Assembly: GCA_937870795.1 (NCBI GenBank)
Contig: CALMWS010000375.1
Location: 1 to 33,381 of the forward strand
Source: an uncultured Bacteroidota bacterium
Lineage (GTDB): Bacteria > Bacteroidota > Bacteroidia > Chitinophagales > Saprospiraceae
Direction: 5' to 3'
Length of the DNA: 33,381 nt
The notes beneath the pieces were generated by a model. The model was not told where the DNA came from. It saw only the letters and a program-made list of their open reading frames with translations, and did no database searches. A program made the translations under genes and the position numbers. Shown piece after piece: positions 1-7,212 of the stretch (position 1 is the first letter of the stretch; each line of letters begins with the position of its first letter).

Positions 1-123
1 CTTGCTGGTCATGCCCACGTACAGGCATTCCAGCACCCCATTGAATTGGGGGTTAGCCTCCCGAAACTTGCGATTTTCGGTGAAGACTTTTTTGCGGAGT
101 TCTATGACGTAGAGGGTGTACAT
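1..123 (-). CDS. GIY-YIG-like protein, N-terminal fragment (cut by window edge)
   Basis: Reading leftwards from an ATG at 123 gives 41 uninterrupted codons that run off the left edge. The peptide begins MYTLYVIEL, continues with a KFREANP-type stretch and then CLYVGMTSK. That is the beginning of small GIY-YIG-type nuclease-like proteins, in which YVIEL and YVGMT are the two strands holding the characteristic tyrosines and glycines. The catalytic arginine/glutamate part is outside the window, so activity cannot be judged. The family is often annotated only as 'GIY-YIG nuclease family' or hypothetical. The call rests on motif similarity recalled by eye. Confidence 0.6.
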   Translation of the reverse strand, partial: MYTLYVIELRKKVFTENRKFREANPQFNGVLECLYVGMTSK

Positions 124-171
124 GGTGTGTTTTACCACTGCAAATTTTGTGCCGTAGGCATAGGGGGTAAA

Positions 172-263
172 CCGGCAACGGGGTACGTGTCCCTATAGCT
201 GCGAAGCAGATGTAGGGATCCGGCAACGGAGCACCTGTCCCTATGCCGGGTACCGGTGTAGGG
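172..263. repeat. Two REP-like hairpin units in a 48-bp tandem arrangement
   Basis: The 367-bp gap 124-490 has no convincing gene. It holds two copies of a unit starting CCGGCAACG (172 and 220), 48 bp apart. Each leads into a nested hairpin. Unit one pairs CCCTA 191-195 with TAGGG 213-217, with CTGC/GCAG inside. Unit two pairs CCCTA 239-243 with TAGGG 259-263, with CCGG/CCGG inside. The outer stem is conserved and the inner stem changes but stays paired, which is typical of REP-like elements. A degenerate third unit may follow to about 310. The same CCCTA/TAGGG outer stem recurs at 6698-6732 and 6856-6890. From 311 to 490 the sequence becomes AT-rich, and I see no clear promoter there. Confidence 0.6.
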
Positions 264-490
264 ATCCGGCCCCTACACCTCTTTCGAAGCGTTTGGGCAA
301 GCACCTGTCCCACTTCTGTGGCATAAGTATTTGTGTTTGTCAGATTCAAAAAAGTTGATCATTTTTTAACCCAACAATTGAATCTTGTTTCAATCAAATT
401 GGTCAGTAATGTTAAAGTACCATAATTAATTTTAATATTAATATTTGTTTTTCGATACTTTGTTTAATTTCACAAAACAATCAGACTAGC

Positions 491-2170
491 ATGAAAAATC
501 TTCCAATTCAAATTTGTTTTATTTTTTTGGGGATGGCGTTGAAAGCTCAAAACAATCCACAGATAGTTGAATTCACCAATGTTCAACCAGATTGGAGCTT
601 AATTACTATTGATACAAATTTTGTGCCTTCTCCATTGGATGAATTTCCAACCAAATATTACAACAGAGTAATAAATGATATTAAATTATCAGGAAATAAT
701 TTAATAATACAGGAAAGTTCGTTCTCAAAAAGTCCTGCCTTTGGAGCTTCGGGAGCATTGATTCATTCTGTCAATAGGGAAACTGGCAAATTGAACTGGA
801 CACACCATTGGAATGAATATACGGGAGTAAAAAATAGAGAAGATTACAAAGGTTTTGAGCTGGTAACCGCTGGTGAAGATGTTTCATTAATTTTGGGATC
901 TTGCAGAGACAACGATACAACTTCATTTAACAATTTTTCTCTTTCATTTTATTGCCAACCTAGTATAAGAACCCTTAATCAAGCGGATGGCAGCCTCATT
1001 TCACACCAATACAACAATGAAGACAGCATTTTAAAAGGTATTGGTGGTGTATTGTGGTCAAAAGTGGCACTAAATAAAAAAAAGGAGCGGTTTTTTACAA
1101 TTAAAGGACAGGATTTAGAAACAGATACAGCCATAATAAATAAAATCACCATCATGCCTCTGGATGATGACAACCATTTTGAACCGGAGTTCGTTTTTGA
1201 ATACAAATACAAAACGACAGTACCATCTTCTATACCCGGGCGAAATTTTGTTCCTTTTTTGTTTCAGGCAGACCCCAATACCCTTGTACTCTTTTTTGGA
1301 GACAATGAAATTAATGATTTCGTCAATTCACCCAAAAGTCTCAGAGTGGTTTGGGTTGATATTTCTGACAAATACAACATCCAGATCAAAGCGGAAAAAG
1401 AAGTAAGGGACTTGCTCTATTTTCCTCAAGTCAATAGTGCAATTCATACTTATAATTTTTTTGGCTTTGATAGTGGCTTTATTTTAGGACAACCTCTTCC
1501 TGATGAAAACGGAAAAAGATTTACTTACTTACGATGGTTTGATTCAGATGGCAATTTAAAAGCAAGCATCGATAAGCTTGTTATTGGCAATGAACAATTT
1601 TTGACAGTGATGCCAATTAAAGTTTACGATGGAAAGTTATATCTAGTAACCGTTATAGCGTTGTCCCAAACTCCACTGAAATACTCGTTGATCAGTGTTG
1701 ATGGAGATGGAGTTCTCACAAAAGTAAAGGATTTAGACTACAAAATACCCCAGGGATACAGAAAGGTAGAACTCACCAATGTGGCTGAAATGGATGAAGA
1801 TGGAAATATATATTTATGCTTTTTATGCAACGAAAGATCAAGTGATGGCATAGATTATTATTACATCCAGTATGTCAAATTTGATGGAGAAAAATTAGGG
1901 ATAACCACCAACACAACCGATATCCGGTTATCAGATCTCACTTTAGTTCCAAATCCTACATCCAATACCATTCAGTTGAAAGCATTGAATGACAATGAAG
2001 GGCATATCAACATTTACACGATTTTGGGTGAAAGTATGAAATCACTACCATATCATACAGGTAACGATATTGATGTCACAGACATCCCAAATGGTTTGTA
2101 TTTGCTGAAATTTACACACAAAAGCAATCAAGGTGTTAAAAACTCGATATTTAAATTTGTGAAAGAGTAG
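491..2170 (+). CDS. Secreted protein with T9SS type A sorting domain
   Basis: The 559-residue protein starts with a signal peptide (hydrophobic core about residues 8-17, then ALKAQ). Its body looks like beta-propeller or PQQ-type repeat material, with phrases such as NRETGKLNW and DEDGNIYL that recur in such proteins. The last ~75 residues form a T9SS sorting domain: LVPNPTSN, an IYTILGE strand, then the DIPNGLYLLKF strand. This predicts export by Sec, passage through the type IX system and attachment to, or release from, the cell surface. The gene stands alone, convergent with the GH32 gene. A protein of the same architecture and size lies at 20264-21886. Both genes look AT-richer than the GH32 and ABC-F genes. 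The molecular function is unknown. Confidence 0.85.
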   Translation: MKNLPIQICFIFLGMALKAQNNPQIVEFTNVQPDWSLITIDTNFVPSPLDEFPTKYYNRVINDIKLSGNNLIIQESSFSKSPAFGASGALIHSVNRETGKLNWTHHWNEYTGVKNREDYKGFELVTAGEDVSLILGSCRDNDTTSFNNFSLSFYCQPSIRTLNQADGSLISHQYNNEDSILKGIGGVLWSKVALNKKKERFFTIKGQDLETDTAIINKITIMPLDDDNHFEPEFVFEYKYKTTVPSSIPGRNFVPFLFQADPNTLVLFFGDNEINDFVNSPKSLRVVWVDISDKYNIQIKAEKEVRDLLYFPQVNSAIHTYNFFGFDSGFILGQPLPDENGKRFTYLRWFDSDGNLKASIDKLVIGNEQFLTVMPIKVYDGKLYLVTVIALSQTPLKYSLISVDGDGVLTKVKDLDYKIPQGYRKVELTNVAEMDEDGNIYLCFLCNERSSDGIDYYYIQYVKFDGEKLGITTNTTDIRLSDLTLVPNPTSNTIQLKALNDNEGHINIYTILGESMKSLPYHTGNDIDVTDIPNGLYLLKFTHKSNQGVKNSIFKFVKE

Positions 2171-2262
2171 AGGTATGGTTTCTTATTGTCACGTCCTAAA
2201 AAAAGTTGACACTTTTTAGTGAATAATCCTGCTGCAAGTTTACATTTTTTCTAATCCTATTT

Positions 2263-3747
2263 TTAACGCCCTAATCCTATCACCTCCACAGGCAGCTCTC
2301 CTCCTCCCTTCCGCTCTAGGCGGGTATAAGCTTCTGTTGGGAAAAAGATATCAGTCATTACGACCTTACCGCCGTTGACGAAGATTTCGATGGAAGTGGC
2401 ATCGATGCAGGCTTCAAAACTTTGGTTGGCAGTTTGGGGTATTTCAGGGCCGTAGTGGCGTGCAGCAAAGCCAGGGTAAAAATCGCTGAGGCCGGTGTGG
2501 CTGCGGTCAATGAACCAGCGGCGGGTTTTGGCTTCATAGCCAAAGTCGAGGTGTTCTCCTTTGGTATTGGAGAGGCTAAAAACTACATCTTCCTCTGTAG
2601 TGGTAAAAGAAGCTACTATTTTACAGTGTGAGAGATTGGCATCTTCTAGCACTTTAGCCTGGGGGTCTTTACTTTCTATCTTACTTTTTTCCAAAGATTT
2701 TAATTCTACAGCGGGCTTTGACACCATGGAGTAGTCATTGCCTTTCTTTATTAACGATAATTCTCTGGGTATGGTCATGGTGCTGCGCCAGCGGGTGGTG
2801 GGTACATTTTGGGCGTAGAGCCAGTTGCTCATCCAGCCCAGCGCGAGGGTTCGGGTGCCGGGTGTATTGCCCCAGGTCACCATGGCATAGTTGTCGGTGC
2901 CGTAATCGGCCCATTTTTGATTTTTGATATCCCCTTTGAAGGTCTTGCCATCAAAGTCGCCCACAAAATAAGAGGTACCGGTGCCTCCATTGGGTGCCTT
3001 TTTTTGGATGCTGGTGATGAGCACCCACTTGTATTCCTCCGTGCCCTCTACCTTAAGTCGCACCAGGTCGGGGCACTCCCACAATCGATCATCACCGGGC
3101 AAGCCAAATTCTCCGCTTTCGGTCCAGTTTTTCAGATCGGGTGAGGTATAAAATTTAGCCCTGTCATACGCCGCCAATACCATCACCCATTGTTGGCCCG
3201 GCGCATACCACAACACCTTGGGATCCCTAAAGTCGCGAATACCCGGATTTTTCACCACCGGATTGCCCGCATACTTGGCAAAAGTTTTACCCCCATCCGT
3301 GCTATAAGCCATAGACTGGTACTGAAACACATTGCTCCCTGACTTCTCCATCTTATCATTGTGGTGGGTAAACACGGCTACCATGGCATTTTTGCCAAAG
3401 CCCGCTGTATTGCCCGTATCCACCACCGCAGACCCCGAAAAAATATAACCCAGTGAATCCGGATACAAGGCAATGGGCTGGTGCTCCCAACTCACCAAAT
3501 CCTTACTGGTAGCATGCCCCCAGTGCATGGGACCCCACACATTGGAATCGGGATAAAACTGATAAAACAGGTGGTAGATACCATCAGCATAAACAAGGCC
3601 GTTGGGGTCGTTCATCCACATGGAGTCGGGCGTGAAGTGGTAGGTGGGCCGCCATTTTTCAGCTACCGGCGAAGAGGGTGTGGTCACTTGTTTGCAGGCG
3701 AAGAGGTAGCTTATGCTTAGGAGGAGGAAGAGGTGTTTGGTGGGCAT
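2263..3747 (-). CDS. Glycoside hydrolase family 32 lipoprotein (fructan/sucrose hydrolase)
   Basis: The 494-residue protein has a lipoprotein signal peptide with lipobox LFAC (lipidated Cys18). The GH32 motifs are in order: WMNDPNG (44-50, nucleophile Asp47), FRDPK (173-177, transition-state stabilising Asp175) and ECPD (224-227, acid/base Glu224). A five-bladed propeller is followed by the usual C-terminal beta-sandwich (about 350-490). It is therefore expected to hydrolyse beta-fructofuranosidic bonds (levan, inulin or sucrose) at the cell envelope. The lipobox suggests membrane anchoring. Endo or exo action cannot be told from sequence alone. No SusC/SusD pair, fructokinase or sugar transporter is adjacent, so it is not in a visible polysaccharide-utilisation locus. 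Its GC content looks higher than that of the flanking secreted-protein gene. Confidence 0.93.
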   Translation of the reverse strand: MPTKHLFLLLSISYLFACKQVTTPSSPVAEKWRPTYHFTPDSMWMNDPNGLVYADGIYHLFYQFYPDSNVWGPMHWGHATSKDLVSWEHQPIALYPDSLGYIFSGSAVVDTGNTAGFGKNAMVAVFTHHNDKMEKSGSNVFQYQSMAYSTDGGKTFAKYAGNPVVKNPGIRDFRDPKVLWYAPGQQWVMVLAAYDRAKFYTSPDLKNWTESGEFGLPGDDRLWECPDLVRLKVEGTEEYKWVLITSIQKKAPNGGTGTSYFVGDFDGKTFKGDIKNQKWADYGTDNYAMVTWGNTPGTRTLALGWMSNWLYAQNVPTTRWRSTMTIPRELSLIKKGNDYSMVSKPAVELKSLEKSKIESKDPQAKVLEDANLSHCKIVASFTTTEEDVVFSLSNTKGEHLDFGYEAKTRRWFIDRSHTGLSDFYPGFAARHYGPEIPQTANQSFEACIDATSIEIFVNGGKVVMTDIFFPTEAYTRLERKGGGELPVEVIGLGR

Positions 3748-4021
3748 GGTTGGTGGAGTTGGTGAGTGAGGGGTAAAGATAGGGAAATCCGCTTCAAATG
3801 TTAACGCCCCTCATCTGCTATGAGAGGCTCCCCGCTTCGCAGAAGCGGGACTAAATGGTGTCACCCGGCTATGCCTGGTTAAATGTTCATATATTTTTTA
3901 TGAGTTTCAGTAAGATAGAAATCACCCTGGAATATAAGGGGTGGTTCCAGTAAGATTGTTTGTCTTGATTTTGAGTCCTTGGAAAACGGGTAAAACAGGT
4001 AAAATCATAGGAGCTCCAGTT
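3748..4021. other. Intergenic stretch with one strong hairpin, no gene seen
   Basis: I find no credible coding sequence between the GH32 start and the HsdR remnant. A perfect inverted repeat CCCGCTTC/GAAGCGGG with a 3-base loop lies at 3831-3849. No T-run follows on either strand, so it is more likely a REP-like element than an intrinsic terminator. The promoter of the GH32 gene should lie near 3750-3790 on the minus strand, but no clear -7 box is visible. Confidence 0.4.
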
Positions 4022-4282
4022 TATGAATATACTTATTAAGCCGTTGTCAGCAACAACAATGCCTGAGAATTCATCCAACAAAACAAGCTAAAAGAACTAG
4101 CCGTGGTGCTTAGAGAAACCATCAGACAAAACGGTTCTATTTACCGGACCATAAAAGAGGGTGTAAAAGCAAAATTGAAAGTAACAGCAAAAGGAATTTT
4201 AAGAAAGTATGCTAACCATCGAGACATTCAAATGTTGACAATAGGGATTGTATTAATACAAGCGATTTTGATAGCCAAATGA
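4022..4282 (+). pseudogene. hsdR: Decayed C-terminus of a type I restriction endonuclease subunit R
   Basis: Frame 2 (codons starting at 4070) reads 70 codons to a TGA at 4280-4282. The peptide includes ELAVVLRETIRQN, then IYRTIKEGVKAKLKV and KGILRKYANH. This follows the conserved C-terminal pattern of HsdR (DUF3387-type region: ELTETIRK, W/Y-T-x-RESVRAKLR, KRLLRKYGYP), ending with a hydrophobic tail in place of the usual VLEQAE. In the same frame upstream, similarity fades (AVVSNNNA, compare DALADN) and is broken by TGA at 4064 and TAA at 4037. No start codon and no motor domain, hsdM or hsdS is present. It is a fossil, not a functional gene. Confidence 0.6.
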
Positions 4283-4531
4283 ATTAATGACATATGTAGG
4301 GGCCTGGGACTAGGGGCTAGGGGCTAGTTTCGTAGAGACTTGTGTTAGACGACTTGTTTTTTGACGACTTGGGTGGTGCGGATACCGTCTTAAAACATAG
4401 AGCCTACAAAATATGTCACACCTCATGTGTAGCAAGGCACATCTCCCTCTTCTCCTGTCGCTCGTCGCATGTCACTAGTCGCAGTACGCCGAAGGCAATA
4501 AAAAGGAGAGCAGTAAAACCCAATAATTCAC
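4283..4531. other. Non-coding stretch with short GGGGCTAG repeat
   Basis: No gene seen. Positions 4308-4327 are a short direct repeat of the form (G)GGACTAG-GGGCTAG-GGGCTAG, reminiscent of low-complexity intergenic repeats. Two further GACGACTTG copies occur around 4349-4371. No terminator or attachment site could be supported. Confidence 0.35.
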
Positions 4532-4540
4532 TACCTTTGC
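4532..4540 (+). promoter_or_regulatory. Bacteroidota -7 promoter box of the ABC-F gene
   Basis: TACCTTTGC is an exact match to the Bacteroidota sigma-ABfr -7 consensus TAnnTTTGY, and it lies 21 bases before the ATG at 4562. No good -33 TTTG box is visible at the expected distance. The predicted leader is very short (about 15 bases). Confidence 0.55.
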
Positions 4541-4561
4541 AACCCAATAAAATTTGGTGAT

Positions 4562-6196
4562 ATGATTGCAATTGATGGTCTGACAGTAGAATTTAGCGGA
4601 AAAACACTGTTTCACAATATTTCTTTTTTTATCAATCCCAATGACAAGATCGCGCTCATGGGTAAAAACGGGGCGGGAAAGTCGACAATGATGAAAATAA
4701 TTGCGGGGGTGAACAAGCCTACACGGGGCCATGTAAGGGCACCTAAGGAGGCGGTGATCGCTTACCTGCCACAGCACTTGCTCACAGAAGACGATTGTAC
4801 GGTTTTTGAGGAGGCATCCAAGGCTTTCAGCCATGTGTCTGCCATGAAAGCGGAGATGGAGCGACTCAACCACGAAATGGCCACGCGCACAGATTATGAC
4901 TCTGATGAATACATGAAACTCATTGAAGAGGTATCGGAGCTGGGAGAAAAATACTACGCGCTGGAAGATGTCAACTTTGACGCCGAGGTGGAAAAAACAT
5001 TGGTGGGTCTGGGCTTTGAAAGGGAAGATTTTACACGACCTACCAGTGAGTTTAGCGGAGGCTGGAGGATGCGCATTGAGTTGGCGAAGATCTTGCTAAA
5101 GGATCCTGACCTCATCCTGCTCGATGAGCCTACCAACCACATCGACATCGAGTCGGTGGTGTGGCTGGAAAACTTTTTGATCAACAAGGCCAAAGCAGTT
5201 ATGGTAATTTCCCACGACAAGGCCTTTATCGACAACATCACGACGCGTACGGTGGAGCTGACCATGGGTAAGATCTACGACTACAAAGCCAATTATACGC
5301 ATTACCTCCAACTGCGGGAAGAGCGCAGAACCCACCAGCTGAAGGCCTACCGCGAACAGCAGAAGATGATAGCAGAAAGCAAACAGTTTATCGAAAGATT
5401 TAAGGGTACCTATTCCAAGACCAACCAGGTCAACTCGGTGGAAAGGATGTTGGAAAAACTGGAAATCATCGAAGTGGATGAGGTGGACAACTCGGCATTG
5501 AAGCTGCGTTTCCCTCCTTCTGTGCGATCAGGGGATTATCCGGTGACGGTAGATGGTCTATCCAAATCGTACGACGACCACGTGGTCTTTAAAGATGCAT
5601 CGATGACCATCAAAAGAGGTGAAAAGGTTTGTTTTGTGGGTAGAAACGGAGAGGGTAAATCCACCATGATCAAAGCCATCATGGGTGAGATCGATTTTGA
5701 GGGCAGGTGTACCATCGGGCACAATGTCAAAGTCGGTTATTTTGCGCAAAATGAAGCTGCCAAGTTGGATCCGGAGCTCACCGTTTTCCAAACTGTGGAT
5801 GAGGTAGCAGAAGGCGAGGTGCGTACCCAGCTGAAGACCATCCTGGGTTGTTTTATGTTTTCTGGTGACGATATTGATAAAAAAGTAAGTGTGCTTTCGG
5901 GTGGAGAACGTACGAGACTGGCCATGGTCAAGTTGCTACTGGAACCGGTCAATCTACTCATCCTCGATGAGCCTACCAACCACCTCGACCTCAAATCCAA
6001 AGATGTATTAAAAGAGGCCCTGCTCAATTTTGATGGCACCCTCATCCTGGTTTCTCACGACAGGGACTTCCTTCAAGGCTTGTCGCAAAAAGTGTTTGAA
6101 TTTAAAAACAAAAGGGTGATCGAACACTTTGAAACCATCGATGACTTTTTAGCGAGGAACAGGATGGAGAGTTTGAAGGAAGTGGAGAGGAAGTAA
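4562..6196 (+). CDS. ABC-F family ATPase (ribosome-associated type)
   Basis: The 544-residue protein has two ABC nucleotide-binding domains in one chain and no membrane segment, the ABC-F layout. Domain 1 has Walker A GKNGAGKST (34-42), signature FSGGW, Walker B LILLDEPTNHID and the switch histidine in VISHDKAF. Domain 2 has Walker A GRNGEGKST, signature LSGGE, Walker B LLILDEPTNHLD and SHDRDF. A charged helical linker (about 240-310, with RTHQLKAYREQQKM and KTNQVNSVERMLEKLE) corresponds to the P-site tRNA-interaction motif. Known family members bind the ribosomal E site and relieve stalled translation, and some confer antibiotic resistance. It ends soon after domain 2, without the C-terminal extension of Uup. 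The subgroup cannot be fixed by eye. Confidence 0.9.
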   Translation: MIAIDGLTVEFSGKTLFHNISFFINPNDKIALMGKNGAGKSTMMKIIAGVNKPTRGHVRAPKEAVIAYLPQHLLTEDDCTVFEEASKAFSHVSAMKAEMERLNHEMATRTDYDSDEYMKLIEEVSELGEKYYALEDVNFDAEVEKTLVGLGFEREDFTRPTSEFSGGWRMRIELAKILLKDPDLILLDEPTNHIDIESVVWLENFLINKAKAVMVISHDKAFIDNITTRTVELTMGKIYDYKANYTHYLQLREERRTHQLKAYREQQKMIAESKQFIERFKGTYSKTNQVNSVERMLEKLEIIEVDEVDNSALKLRFPPSVRSGDYPVTVDGLSKSYDDHVVFKDASMTIKRGEKVCFVGRNGEGKSTMIKAIMGEIDFEGRCTIGHNVKVGYFAQNEAAKLDPELTVFQTVDEVAEGEVRTQLKTILGCFMFSGDDIDKKVSVLSGGERTRLAMVKLLLEPVNLLILDEPTNHLDLKSKDVLKEALLNFDGTLILVSHDRDFLQGLSQKVFEFKNKRVIEHFETIDDFLARNRMESLKEVERK

Positions 6197-6216
6197 GCAA
6201 TGCTCGGTGCGGGGCA

Positions 6217-6660
6217 CCTCGCGCAATACGGCTGCGCCTTTGAGCAATGCGCGCTATGCGCTTAGTGCAATACGCTTCGCTTAGTTCAATGCGGCTGCGC
6301 CTTTGAGCAATGCGCGCTATGCGCTTAGTACAATACGCTTCGCTTAGTTCAATGCGGCTACGCCTTTGAGCAATGCGCGCTATGCGCTTAGTGCAATACG
6401 CTTCGCTTAGTTCAATGCGGCTGCGCCTTTGAGCAATGCGCGCTATGCGCTTAGTGCAATACGCTTCGCTTAGTTCAATGCGGCTGCGCCTTTGAGCAAT
6501 GCGCGCTATGCGCTTAGTGCAATACGCTTCGCTTAGTTCAATGCGGCTGCGCCTTTGAGCAATGCGCGCTATGCGCTTAGTACAATACGCTTCGCTTAGT
6601 TCAATGCGGCTGCGCCTTAATGCAATACGGGCTGCGCCCTTAGTGCAATACGCCTTCGGC
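6217..6660. repeat. Tandem array with a 63-bp period, about six full units plus degenerate ends
   Basis: The motif GAGCAATGCGCGCTATGCGC begins at 6242, 6305, 6368, 6431, 6494 and 6557, exactly 63 bp apart, with only a few base differences between units. Each unit consists of three similar sub-units of roughly 19-23 bp. Each sub-unit starts CAATGCG/CAATACG, contains a mini-palindrome (GCGCTATGCGC, CGCTTCG or GGCTGCGCC) and ends CTTAG or CTTTG. Partial units border the array at 6217-6241 and about 6600-6660. The 21-codon period makes long reading frames appear (for example antisense 6102-6692), but these show no protein-like composition and overlap the ABC-F gene. I therefore treat the array as non-coding DNA. 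Confidence 0.9.
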
Positions 6661-6670
6661 TTAGGATGAC

Positions 6671-6732
6671 TGAACGGTTTTGGCTTTGCCAAAAAAATTG
6701 ATCCCTATGGGCCGTAGGTTTGTAGGGATCAA
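6671..6732. repeat. 37-bp direct repeat plus hairpin, copy 1
   Basis: The block starts TGAACGGTTTTGGC and runs 37 bases to 6707. It is identical to 6829-6865. It leads into an inverted repeat TTGATCCCTA (6698-6707) / TAGGGATCAA (6723-6732) with a 15-base loop that differs from copy 2. A hairpin CCACGCG/CGCGTGG follows at 6746-6764 and recurs at 6962-6980. Confidence 0.75.
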
Positions 6733-6828
6733 TTTAGTGAAGGAACCACGCGCTAACCGCGTGGCATCGACAAATCATTTTCCAGGCCCTTCTCGCATTA
6801 TGCGCTGTACACTGCGCCAAGGTAATTC

Positions 6829-6890
6829 TGAACGGTTTTGGCTTTGCCAAAAAAATTGATCCCTACATGCTGCTGGTACGTAGGGATCAA
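6829..6890. repeat. 37-bp direct repeat plus hairpin, copy 2
   Basis: The first 37 bases match copy 1 (6671-6707) exactly. The inverted repeat TTGATCCCTA (6856-6865) / TAGGGATCAA (6881-6890) is conserved while the loop is not. In both copies the stem is followed by TTTAGTGAAG. The spacing between copies is 158 bp. The conserved arms with a variable loop suggest a dispersed palindromic element related to the units at 191-263. Confidence 0.75.
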
Positions 6891-6902
6891 TTTAGTGAAG
6901 TA

Positions 6903-7091
6903 CTTCGGCAAGCTCAGCATCGTTCGATTTAGCAAATCAAGATTTGCAATCTCACGGAGAACCACGCGCTAACCGCGTGGCAACGACATATCCTTTTTAG
7001 TTCTGTCGTTGCCGTGCAAAGGGTTGCACGGTTCCTCGTGAGTCAGCATATTTATAATTTGCGTTAACGAACGATGCTGAGCTTGTCGAAG
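6903..7091. repeat. Nested cloverleaf-like inverted repeat element
   Basis: The outer arms 6903-6926 and 7068-7091 are inverted repeats of each other (23 of 24 positions). They continue after a 5-base internal loop with GCAAAT (6932) / ATTTGC (7057). Inside lies a compact four-stem structure, 6951-7042. Its closing stem is CTCACGGAGAACC / GGTTCCTCGTGAG (11 Watson-Crick pairs, one G-T, one mismatch). Hairpin 1 is ACGCG/CGCGT (6964-6978). Hairpin 2 is GGCAACGACA/TGTCGTTGCC (6979-7013). Hairpin 3 is GTGCAA/TTGCAC (7014-7029). The arms abut one another with no unpaired bases. Hairpin 1 also occurs alone at 6746-6764. No ORF is present. It could be a REP/MITE-like element or a structured RNA. Function is unknown. 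Confidence 0.75.
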
Positions 7092-7212
7092 CATTAACTT
7101 TTTATTGCCACCGGCAATCAAATTGCTACTTCATAGCAAGCGTTCAGTCACACTTCGCTTAGTATAGTAGTGTGTTTTAAGAAGTACGAAAGAAGTAAGT
7201 ACGAGATATTCA

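Noticed and set aside
53-349. 98-codon minus-strand frame
   Set aside because: It overlaps the GIY-YIG-like start in another frame and runs through the REP-like hairpins; Pro/Thr-rich with no domain.
2190-2225. Sequence like an insertion-sequence end (TGTCACGTCCTAAAA) with a weak inverted repeat CTAAAAA/TTTTTAG
   Set aside because: No transposase, no second end and no target duplication were found nearby; more likely a weak bidirectional terminator between convergent genes.
3887-4081. 64-codon minus-strand frame
   Set aside because: It lies antisense to the HsdR remnant and shows no signal peptide or family pattern.
4342-4560. 72-codon plus-strand frame before the ABC-F gene
   Set aside because: It covers low-complexity repeats and the ABC-F promoter, with no recognisable protein features.
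6102-6692. 196-codon antisense reading frame with a 21-residue repeat
   Set aside because: It is produced by the 63-bp DNA repeat (a multiple of three), overlaps the ABC-F 3' end, and has low-complexity basic composition without any protein-like domain.
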